A DNA stretch of 64,000 nt from Halalkalibacter wakoensis JCM 9140 (GCF_000513095.1 NZ_BAUT01000014.1:1-64000); one strand, 5' to 3'; positions 34,725 through 44,340 are shown, counted from the stretch's first letter. Notes: generated from the letters alone by a model not told the origin. Translations and numbers: made by a program.

Positions 34725-34889
34725 GAATTATCACCTTCATTGGCAAGGAAGCAGTATACTCCCTTCCCGGAATTTAACTATATTTATTCTACTAAACATT
34801 CCTGCTGTACGTAAACGAAATAATAACTTTATTAAATTAACGTATAAAAGCGTAGAAGCATAAAAGCTTAAAAGCGTTAAAGAAAATTC

Positions 34890-34918
34890 GTGACATTCTC
34901 AGAATTTTCATTTATAAT
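34890..34918 (+). promoter_or_regulatory. Sigma-A promoter of aroA(G)
   Basis: GTGACA, exactly 17 bp, then TATAAT (34913-34918), 43 bp before the GTG start. Confidence 0.75.
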
Positions 34919-34960
34919 AATTCTTAAATACAAAGGAAGCAAAAAAGGGAGTGGAGAGTA

Positions 34961-36037
34961 GTGAGTAATGATAAATTAGATGTGTTGAGATCAGAACTAG
35001 ATGAGGTGAACCTGAAGCTTCTTGAGACCATTAATGAGCGAGCTCGTCTTGTTCAAGAAATTGGAAAAGTAAAAAGTACACAAGGTGTAAATAGATTTGA
35101 TCCAGTCAGAGAACGAAGCATGCTTGATCACATTGCTGCCAATAACAAGGGGCCTTTTGAAACATCAACTCTGCAACATTTATTCAAGCAAATCTTCAAA
35201 GCTAGTCTTGAATTACAAGAGGAAGATAACAGCAAGGCATTACTCGTTTCAAGGAAGAAGCATCCTGATAATACAGTCGTTGATTTAAAAGGTGTCATGA
35301 TGGGAGATGGCCAGCAACGTCTTGTTATGGGGCCTTGTGCGGTTGAAAGCTATGAGCAAGTACTAACGGTAGCGAAAGCTCTAAAAGAACGTGGAATCAA
35401 ACTGCTTCGTGGTGGTGCGTTTAAGCCTCGTACATCACCTTACGACTTCCAAGGTTTAGGGCTAGAAGGGTTACAAATTCTTAAAAAAGTAGCGGATGAG
35501 CTTGATATGGTAGTCATTAGTGAAATTGTTAGTCCGGCTGATATTGAGACTGCGTTAGATTATGTAGATGTCATTCAAATTGGCGCACGTAATATGCAAA
35601 ACTTCGAATTATTAAAAACAGCAGGAGCCGTTGATAAGCCCGTCTTATTAAAACGAGGACTATCTGCTACAATTCAAGAATTTATCCATGCAGCTGAATA
35701 CATTGTTGCAAAAGGGAACAACAATTTAATGTTATGTGAACGTGGAATTAGAACGTATGAAACAGCAACTCGAAATACATTAGATATTTCGGCTGTTCCA
35801 ATCCTTAAACAAGAAACGCACTTGCCTGTATTAGTGGATGTTACTCACTCTACTGGAAGACGCGATTTACTGTTACCAACTGCTAAAGCGGCATTTGCTA
35901 TTGGTGCAGACGCGGTGATGGCTGAAGTTCATCCAGACCCAGCTGTTGCATTATCAGATTCGGCACAACAAATGGATATTCCACAATTCAATAAATTTGT
36001 TGACGACTTGTTGGCTTCAGGGCTATACAAAGGATAA
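34961..36037 (+). CDS. aroA: Bifunctional chorismate mutase / DAHP synthase
   Basis: A 358-residue fusion that makes DAHP from erythrose-4-phosphate and PEP, with an N-terminal AroQ-type chorismate mutase domain (about 4-85, [20 protein letters not shown]) that serves as allosteric sensor for chorismate/prephenate. The DAHP synthase barrel shows [11 protein letters not shown], the [15 protein letters not shown] loop and a late [14 protein letters not shown]. Named aroA in B. subtilis and aroG/aroF in others. GTG start. Precedes ccpA as in B. subtilis. Confidence 0.94.
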   Translation: MSNDKLDVLRSELDEVNLKLLETINERARLVQEIGKVKSTQGVNRFDPVRERSMLDHIAANNKGPFETSTLQHLFKQIFKASLELQEEDNSKALLVSRKKHPDNTVVDLKGVMMGDGQQRLVMGPCAVESYEQVLTVAKALKERGIKLLRGGAFKPRTSPYDFQGLGLEGLQILKKVADELDMVVISEIVSPADIETALDYVDVIQIGARNMQNFELLKTAGAVDKPVLLKRGLSATIQEFIHAAEYIVAKGNNNLMLCERGIRTYETATRNTLDISAVPILKQETHLPVLVDVTHSTGRRDLLLPTAKAAFAIGADAVMAEVHPDPAVALSDSAQQMDIPQFNKFVDDLLASGLYKG

Positions 36038-36040
36038 CGA

Positions 36041-36078
36041 AAAAGGAGTTACCACTATTTGTTGGTAACTCCTTTTTT
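36041..36078 (+). terminator. aroA terminator
   Basis: AAAAGGAGTTACCA pairs with TGGTAACTCCTTTT and runs into further T. Confidence 0.9.
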
Positions 36079-36257
36079 ATGAAAGAATTATGGAAAAACC
36101 AGATTTTTATTGCTCGAAAATGAAAATACTATGAAAAATTTTCGAAGGATGTCGATATAAGTAGTGTAGAACATTGCGGACCTCTTCAGAGTATCGTATG
36201 ATATCTATACAATCATGAAAACGAAAAGGTTATTTTCAAAAATTGAGGAGGATCCTA

Positions 36258-37259
36258 GTGAATACAACCATATATGATGTAGCAAGAGAAGCTGGAGTTT
36301 CAATGGCGACTGTTTCACGTGTCGTTAACGGAAATCCAAATGTAAAGCCCGCAACACGAAAAAAAGTTCTTGAAGCAATTGAAAGGCTTGGTTATCGACC
36401 GAATGCGGTTGCTAGAGGATTAGCTAGCAAAAAAACAACGACGGTAGGGGTTATCATCCCTGATATTTCAAGTATCTTTTTTGCAGAATTAGCACGAGGG
36501 ATTGAGGATATTGCTACGATGTACAAGTACAATATCATTCTTTGTAACTCTGACCAAAATCAGGATAAAGAAATTCACCTAATTAACACATTACTTGAAA
36601 AACAAGTAGATGGAATTGTTTTTATGGGAGGACATATTACAGAAGAACACGTTTTGCAATTTAAACGTTCTCCTGTACCGGTTGTTTTAGCAGCAACGTT
36701 AGACGCTAATAACGAAATTCCTTCTGTAAATATCGATTATAGACAAGCTGTTTATGATGCCATAACAGAGTTAATTCAACGAGGACATGAACGAATTGGA
36801 ATGCTTTCAGGAACATTAGATGATCCGGTTAATGGATATCAAAAGTTTATAGGTTATCGAGAAGCCATTGAAGGTGCGGGCCTATCATTTGATGAACAAT
36901 TGGTCGTCATTGGTGATTACACGTATGATTCAGGCATTGACGCAATGAAGTCTTTCCTTGAATTAGAGAACAGACCATCTGTTATTTTTGCATCTACTGA
37001 TGAGATGGCATTAGGTGTGATTCATGGGGCACAAGACCATGGTTTATCCATTCCAGACGATATAGAGGTACTTGGCTTTGATAATACGCGATTAGCAACG
37101 ATGGTTCGGCCAACTCTATCAACTGTCGTACAGCCGATGTATGATATTGGTGCGGTATCCATGCGATTGTTAACAAAATTAATGAATAAAGAGGAAGTAA
37201 CCGATCAAGTTGTCGTGCTCCCACATCGAATAGAATTTAGACAATCAACGAAATCATAA
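36258..37259 (+). CDS. ccpA: Catabolite control protein A
   Basis: A 333-residue LacI-family regulator that, bound to HPr-Ser46-P, binds cre sites to repress or activate carbon genes. The helix-turn-helix is [20 protein letters not shown] (3-22) with the hinge helix [12 protein letters not shown], then the periplasmic-binding-like sensor core ending [12 protein letters not shown], nearly identical in pattern to B. subtilis CcpA (334). I start at GTG 36258, which has GAGGAGGA upstream. Located before motPS as in B. subtilis. Confidence 0.96.
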   Translation: MNTTIYDVAREAGVSMATVSRVVNGNPNVKPATRKKVLEAIERLGYRPNAVARGLASKKTTTVGVIIPDISSIFFAELARGIEDIATMYKYNIILCNSDQNQDKEIHLINTLLEKQVDGIVFMGGHITEEHVLQFKRSPVPVVLAATLDANNEIPSVNIDYRQAVYDAITELIQRGHERIGMLSGTLDDPVNGYQKFIGYREAIEGAGLSFDEQLVVIGDYTYDSGIDAMKSFLELENRPSVIFASTDEMALGVIHGAQDHGLSIPDDIEVLGFDNTRLATMVRPTLSTVVQPMYDIGAVSMRLLTKLMNKEEVTDQVVVLPHRIEFRQSTKS

Positions 37260-37277
37260 GGGATTTTAATTGAATAT

Positions 37278-37307
37278 GCACTATACGATGGCAACACCGT
37301 ATAGTGC
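37278..37307 (+). promoter_or_regulatory. Stem-loop between ccpA and motP
   Basis: A perfect 10-bp inverted repeat GCACTATACG / CGTATAGTGC with a 10-nt loop, without a good T run. In B. subtilis a stem-loop in the ccpA-motPS gap is reported to limit motPS transcription, so this may be its equivalent. Confidence 0.65.
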
Positions 37308-37340
37308 TATTAAAAGTTGAAGTTCCCATGGGAGAGGATT

Positions 37341-38151
37341 ATGAAAAAATTTGACATTATGACACCAGTAGGAATTGTTCTAGGTATAGTTGTACTTCTA
37401 CTGGCTGTTTTCTCAAACTCTGGACCTTCTGGACTTGTATTCTTTATTCAGATTGCCTCTGTACTCATTGTAATAGGTGGTCTTATAGCTGCAATTATTA
37501 TTACTTTTTCCATGCAAGAAGTGAAGCTTGTTCCAAAAGTAGTTGGTCAAGCGTTTCGAACTGAAACTCATGATCTAAATCAATTGATTGATACGTTTGT
37601 CGAGCTTTCAACAAAGGCGAGGCGTGAAGGACTTCTAGCTTAGAGGCTGGTTTAGATGATGTTGAAGATCCTTTTATTAAGAAAGGTGTTTTGCTGGCTG
37701 TTGATGGTATTGAACCTGACGTCATTAAGGATATTATGATGGCCGAAGTGATTGCGATGGAAGAACGTCATCGAAAAGGCAGAGCGATTATTGAAAAAGC
37801 TGGAGAATATGCTCCTGCTTGGGGAATGATTGGGACCCTTGTTGGTTTGGTTCTTATGTTGCAAAATTTAAATGATCCAGCTACGTTAGGTCCTAATATG
37901 GCTGTTGCACTACTAACAACTTTATACGGGACAGTATTAGCCAACTTAGTCTTTTTGCCAATGGCTACAAAGCTTTCAAATAAAACCGATGAGGAAGTAT
38001 TTGTTAAACAAATTATCATTGAAGCGTGATTGGGGTTCAATCTGGCCAAAATCCTAAAGTCCTTCAAGAAAAACTAAGTGCATTCTCGGTTGCGAATAGA
38101 AAAGCAACAAATGATGAAGACGTACAAGGTGACCAAAATGTTGCATCGTAA
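37341..38151 (+). pseudogene. motP: Sodium stator protein MotP with two frameshifts
   Basis: MotP is the four-helix MotA-like subunit of the Na+-driven flagellar stator. Three frames must be joined. 37341 to about 37640 reads MKKFDIMTPVGIVLGIVVL onward. The second, to 38029, begins [16 protein letters not shown] and contains [20 protein letters not shown]. The last, from about 38026 to 38151, reads [20 protein letters not shown]. Each join needs one base restored (GCTT to GCTTT; GAAG to GAAGG), giving 270 residues, the family length. ATG 37341 has GGGAGAGG upstream. Two lesions in one gene suggest either real decay or poor consensus sequence. Confidence 0.88.
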
Positions 38152-38896
38152 TCGGAAGCGGCAAGAAGATAAAGGTGCTCCCAAATGGATGGTTACGTTC
38201 TCGGATCTTATGACTCTCATTCTCGTTTTTTTTATTTTGCTATTTTCGATGTCAGTTGTAGATGCTCAAAAGTTTCGAGCCATTGCTGATTCGTTTCAAC
38301 AGCGTCAAATTTTTGAATATATGCCATCTGCGATTGATTTCGAAAATCCTAGTGAAGAACGAGGAGAAGAGAGAAAAGATCCATTTGAGGAAGGCGATTT
38401 TGGTGATGAAACAGATTCTACTGCTGAATTAGATGAATTGCTTCATGAGGTGAATGAATTTCTAGAAGAAAACGAATTAACAGAAGTCATTTCAGCAACA
38501 AGAGATGACCGTGGTGTAGTACTGGTTTTACAAGAGCGAACCCTTTTTGAGACAGCTGAAGCCGAATTACTCGATGAAGCTGAACTGTTTTTATCGAAGG
38601 TTGGTACATTGTTAGAATCAATACCTAATATTGTTAAAGTAGAGGGGCACACGGATAGCCGTCCTATTTCAACGTATCGATTTCCTTCGAATTGGGAACT
38701 ATCGGGAGCTCGTGCTAGTAGTGTAATTCGTTTTTTAATAGATACGTATAATCTTGAACCAAGTCGGTTTATTGCAACAGGTTATGGCGATACACGCCCT
38801 GTTGTACCTAATACGACTGTTGAAAATTTACAAATGAATCGTCGGGTTGTCATCGTTATTTCTGATCCCACATATGATGACGGTGATACGTATTAA
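38138..38896 (+). CDS. motS: Sodium stator protein MotS
   Basis: A 252-residue MotB-like partner of MotP. One membrane helix carries the ion-binding Asp region (GAPKWMVTFSDLMTLILVFF, 14-33), then an acidic linker and a C-terminal OmpA-like peptidoglycan-binding domain (VKVEGHTDSRPI, SNWELSGARASSVI, GYGDTRPV). I start at ATG 38138, six bases after AAGGTGA and overlapping the end of the restored motP frame by 14 bp, rather than at the upstream in-frame 38078. Intact, although motP is frameshifted. Confidence 0.9.
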   Translation: MLHRNRKRQEDKGAPKWMVTFSDLMTLILVFFILLFSMSVVDAQKFRAIADSFQQRQIFEYMPSAIDFENPSEERGEERKDPFEEGDFGDETDSTAELDELLHEVNEFLEENELTEVISATRDDRGVVLVLQERTLFETAEAELLDEAELFLSKVGTLLESIPNIVKVEGHTDSRPISTYRFPSNWELSGARASSVIRFLIDTYNLEPSRFIATGYGDTRPVVPNTTVENLQMNRRVVIVISDPTYDDGDTY

Positions 38897-39104
38897 AGTG
38901 ACTAACGTGAGTAACAGGAACACAGTACCGAATAAATTTTGCATTTGCTCTGTTTTTTCGGTATATTTGTGGCAAGTTATGCTCGATTAGTCCTTTTTTA
39001 TGGCTAAAATCAAGATTCAAAAATAATATAAACGCGAAAACAGTCATTGCAATGCTACGTTTTTATAATAAAATTTAGCTGTTGTTGGAATTAGGAGGCT
39101 TACG

Positions 39105-39803
39105 ATGAAGATTGGCATTATTGGTGCTATGAACGAAGAAATAGATCGAATGAAATCAGAAATGGAAGTGACAAAAGAGCATTGTTATGCAACGGTTACT
39201 TTTTATGAAGGAAGAATGAATCAGCAAGCCATTGTCCTATGTAAATCGGGAGTAGGAAAGGTGAATGCTGCTCTTACAACACAACTGTTAGTTGATCATT
39301 TCTCGATTACTCATTTACTTTTTACAGGGGTTGCTGGAGCCGTTGATGAATCGTTAGACGTAGGAGATCTCGTCATTTCAACTAGTGCTATGCAGCATGA
39401 TCTCGATGTGACTGCTCTTGGATTTAAAAAAGGTCATATCCCTTTCTTTGAAGGAACATCTGACTTTCAAGCAGACGAAGAGCTTGTTGAAGTAGCTGTC
39501 GATGCTGCAAAGAAACTAACAAATAGGCAAATCGTAAAAGGACGAATTGTTAGTGGGGATCAGTTTGTTGCTAATTATGATTATGTACAAAAGTTAAGGG
39601 AGGAATTCCAGGCTGCTTGCGTTGAGATGGAAGGAGCGGCTGTCGCGCAAGTTGCGGCTATGAATAAGGTACCGTTCGTTATTATTCGATCAATGTCAGA
39701 TAAAGCCAATGGGGATGCGTCCGTTAATTTTGAGGAATTTACACATCTGGCAAGTGAACAATCCCATATCCTTGTTTCAAACATCTTATCATTACTCAAG
39801 TGA
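39105..39803 (+). CDS. mtnN: 5'-methylthioadenosine/S-adenosylhomocysteine nucleosidase
   Basis: A 232-residue enzyme that cleaves MTA and SAH to free adenine, recycling methionine and preventing SAH build-up. The start MKIGIIGAMNEEID with the catalytic Glu at 11/12, the VEMEGAAVAQV substrate loop (about 172-182) and the late SMSDKANGD with the catalytic Asp are all seen. In B. subtilis mtnN is in another region, so its position between motS and acuC is a local difference. Good GGAGG site. Confidence 0.95.
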   Translation: MKIGIIGAMNEEIDRMKSEMEVTKEHCYATVTFYEGRMNQQAIVLCKSGVGKVNAALTTQLLVDHFSITHLLFTGVAGAVDESLDVGDLVISTSAMQHDLDVTALGFKKGHIPFFEGTSDFQADEELVEVAVDAAKKLTNRQIVKGRIVSGDQFVANYDYVQKLREEFQAACVEMEGAAVAQVAAMNKVPFVIIRSMSDKANGDASVNFEEFTHLASEQSHILVSNILSLLK

Positions 39804-39809
39804 CATAGA

Positions 39810-39857
39810 AAAAGGGCTACTAAATGTGAGAAACCGCTCTCATATTTGTAGCCTTTT
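39810..39857. terminator. Terminator between converging mtnN and acuC
   Basis: AAAGGGCTAC pairs with GTAGCCTTTT, with an inner AAATGTGAG/CTCATATTT stem with mismatches. Confidence 0.82.
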
Positions 39858-39859
39858 GT

Positions 39860-41023
39860 TTATTTTCTCTTTTCATTCCGTATATGAAAAAGAGCTTTCT
39901 CCAACGTTTTTGCGTTTTTTTCAGTGATTTCTGGTTTACGAGGGATAGTTGGTACAATGTTGCTATCGAACCAGTTGTTTGGGAGTTTCTCTTCCGCTTT
40001 ATTAGACCATTTATTCAACCATGCTTCAGGTATTGCATCTGAGAGTAGGTTGGTTTGGTTGGTCATCGTTAACCAAATATAAGCCCATGCTCTAGGAACA
40101 ACACGCCAAATGTCATAACCACCTCCACCTACAGCAATCCAACGTCCATCACAAAATTCATGAGCTAATTCATGAGCAAGCTTAGGGATTCGTTTATACG
40201 TTTCAATCGTAGAACAGAGATGAGTGAGCGGGTCGAAGTGATGGGCATCTGCTCCATTTTGCGTAAGAATAACGTCGGGTTTAAAGAACTCAATCACTTC
40301 ACGAAAGGACGTTTCATATACCTCTAAAAAGGATTCATCTTCTGTAAAAGCATCAACCGGAACATTGATAGAGAATCCATAGCCTTTTCCTGTTCCTTTT
40401 TCGTGCACCTGGCCTGTCCCTGGAAACAGATATCGACCTGTTTCATGAATGCTGAGTGTACAGACATCAGGATCATCGTAAAAGGCCCATTGCACTCCAT
40501 CTCCATGGTGGGCATCTGTATCAACGTATAAAACTCGTGCACCGTATTTCTTTTTCATGTACTCAATAGCAATTGAACTATCGTTGTAAATGCAAAAACC
40601 AGACGCCTTTCCTTTGAAACCGTGATGTAACCCACCACCTAAGTGAAGCGCATGTTGTGCTCTACCTGTCATTACTTCATCCACAGCTTGTAGGGTACCA
40701 CCAACTAACAAAGAGGCTGCTTCGTGCATGTTAGCAAAAATCGGTGTATCCTCCGTCCCTAAACCGTAATTTGCTGCGATGGCCGGATCTAATAATCCAT
40801 GTCCAGCAGTCTTAACAGCATCTATAAAGGCTTCATCATGAATAAGAGCAATTTCTTCGTCCGTAGCGATACGTGGAGCAATAATCGATTTAGTATCTAA
40901 CATATTTAAACTCGTTAATAGATCGTAAGTGAGTTGAAGACGCATGTGATTAAAAGGATGTTTATCATTAAAACGGTATGCTAATTGTTCATCAGAGAAA
41001 ATAAATACCGCATCTTTTTTCAT
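39860..41023 (-). CDS. acuC: Acetoin utilization protein AcuC, class I-type protein deacetylase
   Basis: A 387-residue histone-deacetylase-fold enzyme. Zinc and charge-relay motifs: LHLGGGLHHGFKGKASGFCI, YVDTDAHHGDGVQWAFY and NGADAHHFDPLTH. In B. subtilis AcuC removes the acetyl group that AcuA puts on AcsA and so reactivates acetyl-CoA synthetase. Overlaps acuB by 4 bp. Length equals B. subtilis AcuC. Confidence 0.95.
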   Translation of the reverse strand: MKKDAVFIFSDEQLAYRFNDKHPFNHMRLQLTYDLLTSLNMLDTKSIIAPRIATDEEIALIHDEAFIDAVKTAGHGLLDPAIAANYGLGTEDTPIFANMHEAASLLVGGTLQAVDEVMTGRAQHALHLGGGLHHGFKGKASGFCIYNDSSIAIEYMKKKYGARVLYVDTDAHHGDGVQWAFYDDPDVCTLSIHETGRYLFPGTGQVHEKGTGKGYGFSINVPVDAFTEDESFLEVYETSFREVIEFFKPDVILTQNGADAHHFDPLTHLCSTIETYKRIPKLAHELAHEFCDGRWIAVGGGGYDIWRVVPRAWAYIWLTMTNQTNLLSDAIPEAWLNKWSNKAEEKLPNNWFDSNIVPTIPRKPEITEKNAKTLEKALFHIRNEKRK

Positions 41024-41667
41024 CCTATTATCCCCGGCTCACTTGGCCAAATTACGTCATATCCTTTGTCTTCAATCACTTTAACGACTTTTCTTGGATC
41101 AATCGTCTGTATACGAAAAACGAGAATCTTAAAGGTTGGATCGGAATGAGGATAAACTAAAACACTTGTAATACTAATCTTCAATTCTTTAAATATTGCA
41201 GCAATATCAGATAGCTTTCCAGTTATGTTTTCAACCTTTACCTCAATATGTGAGCTCGGTTGATGTGCTCCCATTAATTCAACTAGTGTGTGCAACATGT
41301 CTGTTTCGGTAATGATGCCAACCAACTCATCATCTTCTAATATGGGTAAACAACCAATATGATGTTCATAGAAAAGGGTAGAAACTTCTTCTACAAAATC
41401 TAATGGGTGAGCTGTGATGACATTTGTTTTCATAATAGAAGAAATAGGTTTATGAAAATCTTCAAGGTGATCAGTAAAGTGAAAAATAGAAGGACTAGCA
41501 TCTCTAATATCACTATCAGATACAATGCCGACCAATTCTTTCTTGTCATTCACGATAGGAATGTGACGAATTTGATGAAGTTCTAACAGCTGCATGGCAT
41601 CTTTAATCGTTGATGATTCATTCACTGTTATAACATTACGTTTCATAATATTTTCAATTATCATCAT
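41020..41667 (-). CDS. acuB: AcuB, CBS-pair and ACT domain protein
   Basis: A 215-residue protein with two CBS domains (about 4-60 and 75-130, IMKTNVITAHPLDFVEEV marking the second) and a C-terminal ACT-like domain (VKVENITGKLSDIAAIFKEL). CBS pairs usually sense adenine nucleotides. Part of the acuABC operon; its precise role in acetyl-CoA synthetase control is not known. Lies 14 bp after acuA and overlaps acuC. Confidence 0.93.
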   Translation of the reverse strand: MMIIENIMKRNVITVNESSTIKDAMQLLELHQIRHIPIVNDKKELVGIVSDSDIRDASPSIFHFTDHLEDFHKPISSIMKTNVITAHPLDFVEEVSTLFYEHHIGCLPILEDDELVGIITETDMLHTLVELMGAHQPSSHIEVKVENITGKLSDIAAIFKELKISITSVLVYPHSDPTFKILVFRIQTIDPRKVVKVIEDKGYDVIWPSEPGIIG

Positions 41668-41681
41668 GTATCACCGCCTTA

Positions 41682-42314
41682 TTAGTACATAAATCGATTT
41701 TGGAATCGAAGCTGATCAAATTGTTGAATTGAATCTGTATCGACTCGTTTCCCAATACGAGCCATAAGGCAATTAGCTGGGTGGGAGCAAATCTCAGGAT
41801 CATCGGTAGCGTACCATTCTAGGCCACCTGCATTCATCATTTTTTCCATGACTTTGCGATACTCCCAAACATCTAGACCACTGCCTTTTAAGTCCCAATG
41901 CCAATAGTATTCAGTTGTAATAATTATATAATCTTCCATAGCATCATCTAACACAGATAACCGTAATAAATTTTTCCCGACTTGGGCGCCGCGGTACTCA
42001 GGTGCAATTTCTATAGCGCCAAGTTCAATTAAATTTTCCATCTTTCCTTCTGACCACCGCTCCATTGGATCTGGGTAAACAAACGTTACATAGCCGACAA
42101 TCATATTTCCATCTCTTACAACATTGATTCGGCCTTCTGGTAAATCAGCAATCTCTAACAGTGCTTTTTTTTGTTGTTCAGGTGTTCTGAATGCGACGAG
42201 ACCAGAATGAAATTCATGGGACTTTAGTGCATCGGAAGTTATTGGTCCTTCTAATAGAAGGGAGTGCTCTTTGAAAGGCACTTCGAGTGAATAATATGTC
42301 TTATGATGAATCAT
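41682..42314 (-). CDS. acuA: Protein acetyltransferase AcuA
   Basis: A 210-residue GNAT-family enzyme that acetylates and inactivates acetyl-CoA synthetase. The acetyl-CoA-binding segment is IAPEYRGAQVGKNLLRLS (about 97-114, with the R-G-x-x-V-G-K loop). First gene of acuABC, transcribed away from acsA. Length equals the B. subtilis protein. ATG start with AAAGGTGG about 11 bases upstream. Confidence 0.94.
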   Translation of the reverse strand: MIHHKTYYSLEVPFKEHSLLLEGPITSDALKSHEFHSGLVAFRTPEQQKKALLEIADLPEGRINVVRDGNMIVGYVTFVYPDPMERWSEGKMENLIELGAIEIAPEYRGAQVGKNLLRLSVLDDAMEDYIIITTEYYWHWDLKGSGLDVWEYRKVMEKMMNAGGLEWYATDDPEICSHPANCLMARIGKRVDTDSIQQFDQLRFQNRFMY

Positions 42315-42353
42315 GATTTATGTAACCACCTTTATAGAGCCGATTTCCCCTTT

Positions 42354-42378
42354 ATTATACATGATGAATACGGTTACG
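42354..42378 (-). promoter_or_regulatory. acuABC promoter region with a CcpA-operator-like site
   Basis: On the minus strand a perfect TATAAT (complement of 42354-42359) lies 40 bp before acuA. Just upstream, 42365-42378 reads TGAATACGGTTACG, matching 12 of 14 positions of the cre consensus TGWNANCGNTNWCA. CcpA control of acuABC and acsA is established in B. subtilis, so this is a plausible operator. Confidence 0.55.
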
Positions 42379-42457
42379 TGTCTAAATGTCATTGAATTTT
42401 CAGAAAAACAAGTGACGAATTTTTTTCTAAAAAATGTCTAATTTTAAAATTTTAAAT

Positions 42458-42466
42458 TGATATAAT
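42458..42466 (+). promoter_or_regulatory. acsA extended -10
   Basis: TGaTATAAT, with no clear -35, 61 bp before the acsA start. Confidence 0.6.
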
Positions 42467-42526
42467 ATTCTGCATGTATTATACTAAGTAGTATATCGAA
42501 ACTACATAAAGAGAGGAAGATGTACA

Positions 42527-44242
42527 ATGAATATGCAAGCGCTTCCATCTGTTAAAGGAAACCATAACTTAGAGAGCTATGAACAGACTGCACAGTCTTT
42601 TGACTGGAAAACAACAGAATCCCAATTTACTTGGAGTAAAACTGGTAACGTTAACCTCGCTTATGAAGCCATTGATCGTCATGTAGAGGAAGGCAAAGCG
42701 GATAAAGTAGCCCTTTATTATAGCGATGCAAATCGAAACGAACAATATACGTTTAGTGACATGAAGAAGTTTTCAAACAAAGCTGGAAATGTCCTTCGTG
42801 ATGCAGGAGTCGTAAAAGGAGATCGAGTATTTATTTTTATGCCTCGTTCACCTGAGCTATACTTCTCCGTTCTTGGAGCGATCAAATTAGGAGCTATTGT
42901 TGGCCCATTGTTTGAGGCTTTTATGGAGGGCGCCGTAAAGGATCGTCTAGAAGACAGTGAGGCAAAAGTACTTGTTACAACTCCAGCATTGTTAGAGCGT
43001 GTTCCAGTGGACGATTTACCAAATCTTGAAACGGTTTTTATTGTTGATGAAACGTTTGAAGAAAAAGATGGCTACTTAAATCTTTTAACAAGACTGAATG
43101 GAGCTAGTGAAGACCTAGATGTTGAATGGGTTGATCGTGAGGATGGCTTAATTCTTCATTATACATCTGGTTCTACTGGTAAGCCTAAAGGTGTTTTGCA
43201 TGTTCATAATGCCATGTTGCAGCATTATCAAACAGCTAAATGGGTATTGGATCTTAAGGACGATGATGTTTACTGGTGTACAGCAGACCCAGGTTGGGTA
43301 ACAGGTACTTCGTACGGGATTTTTGGTCCTTGGTTAGTAGGAGTAACGAATGTGATCCGTGGAGGTCGTTTTAGTCCACAAGATTGGTATGAAACATTAG
43401 AGAAACATAAAGTTTCGGTATGGTATAGCGCTCCTACCGCATTTAGAATGCTCATGAGTGCTGGGGATGAACTTGTTAAGAAATATGACTTATCAAACTT
43501 ACGTCATATGTTAAGTGTAGGAGAACCACTAAATCCAGAAGTCGTTCGTTGGGGTAAGAAAGTGTTCGATCTTCGTATTCATGATACGTGGTGGATGACA
43601 GAGACGGGAGCGCAAGTGATTTGTAATTATCCAGCAATGGAAGTTCGCCCTGGTTCAATGGGGAAACCAATTCCAGGAGTGAAAGCTGCGATTATTGATG
43701 ATAAAGGAAATGAGCTTCCTCCTAATCGTATGGGTAACTTAGCGATCAAAAAGGGCTGGCCATCGATGATGCGTGCCATTTGGAAAAACGAAGAAAAATA
43801 CAACAGCTATTTTGAAATCGAGGGCTGGTATGTTTCGGGTGATTCAGCCTATATGGATGAAGACGGTTATTTCTGGTTCCAAGGAAGAATTGACGATGTT
43901 ATTATGACTTCTGGGGAGCGCGTTGGTCCATTTGAGGTTGAAAGCAAATTGGTAGAGCATCCTGCTGTTGCAGAAGCTGGTGTAATCGGCAAACCAGACC
44001 CAGTTCGAGGAGAAATCATCAAAGCATTTGTTGCTTTACGTGATGGCTATGAAGTAACAGATGAACTTAAAGAAGATATCCGTAACTTTGTGAAAAAGGG
44101 TCTAGCAGCACATGCAGCTCCACGTGAAATTGAGTTCAGAGCGAAATTACCTAAAACACGTAGTGGGAAGATTATGAGACGTGTATTAAAAGCTTGGGAG
44201 TTAGACTTGCCAACGGGTGACTTATCAACAATGGAAGATTAA
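42527..44242 (+). CDS. acsA: Acetyl-CoA synthetase
   Basis: A 571-residue adenylate-forming enzyme that activates acetate. Core motifs: LHYTSGSTGKPKG (about 208-220), DTWWMTETGAQ (about 353-363), YVSGDSAYMDEDGYFWFQGR (A8 region) and the C-terminal PKTRSGKIMRR whose Lys is the catalytic residue and the acetylation target of AcuA. Divergent from acuABC, allowing joint control. One residue shorter than B. subtilis AcsA. Confidence 0.95.
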   Translation: MNMQALPSVKGNHNLESYEQTAQSFDWKTTESQFTWSKTGNVNLAYEAIDRHVEEGKADKVALYYSDANRNEQYTFSDMKKFSNKAGNVLRDAGVVKGDRVFIFMPRSPELYFSVLGAIKLGAIVGPLFEAFMEGAVKDRLEDSEAKVLVTTPALLERVPVDDLPNLETVFIVDETFEEKDGYLNLLTRLNGASEDLDVEWVDREDGLILHYTSGSTGKPKGVLHVHNAMLQHYQTAKWVLDLKDDDVYWCTADPGWVTGTSYGIFGPWLVGVTNVIRGGRFSPQDWYETLEKHKVSVWYSAPTAFRMLMSAGDELVKKYDLSNLRHMLSVGEPLNPEVVRWGKKVFDLRIHDTWWMTETGAQVICNYPAMEVRPGSMGKPIPGVKAAIIDDKGNELPPNRMGNLAIKKGWPSMMRAIWKNEEKYNSYFEIEGWYVSGDSAYMDEDGYFWFQGRIDDVIMTSGERVGPFEVESKLVEHPAVAEAGVIGKPDPVRGEIIKAFVALRDGYEVTDELKEDIRNFVKKGLAAHAAPREIEFRAKLPKTRSGKIMRRVLKAWELDLPTGDLSTMED

Positions 44243-44250
44243 TAACAAAA

Positions 44251-44289
44251 TGAGCGATTGGTTATTTTTAACCGATCGCTCACATTTTT
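44251..44289 (+). terminator. acsA terminator
   Basis: TGAGCGATTGGTTA pairs with TAACCGATCGCTCA and is followed by ATTTTT. Confidence 0.88.
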
Positions 44290-44292
44290 GTT

Positions 44293-44323
44293 AAAAAAAG
44301 AAACGCTAGGGGAACCTAGCGTT
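44293..44323 (-). terminator. Terminator of the class A PBP gene
   Basis: On the minus strand AACGCTAGG/CCTAGCGTT with a 4-nt loop is followed by a T run (A run at 44294-44303). Confidence 0.85.
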
Positions 44324-44340
44324 CTTCGTATTTAAACCAT

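Noticed and set aside
34142-34726. A 194-codon open frame on the + strand opposite the FtsA-like gene
   Set aside because: It is the antisense shadow of a gene with complete actin-fold motifs; its Leu/His/Gln-rich translation has no domain pattern.
37620-38030. Programmed ribosomal frameshifting as an explanation for motP and the other split genes
   Set aside because: No slippery heptamer or downstream stimulator is seen at the junctions, and the families involved are not known to use recoding; seven independent cases in 64 kb is implausible.
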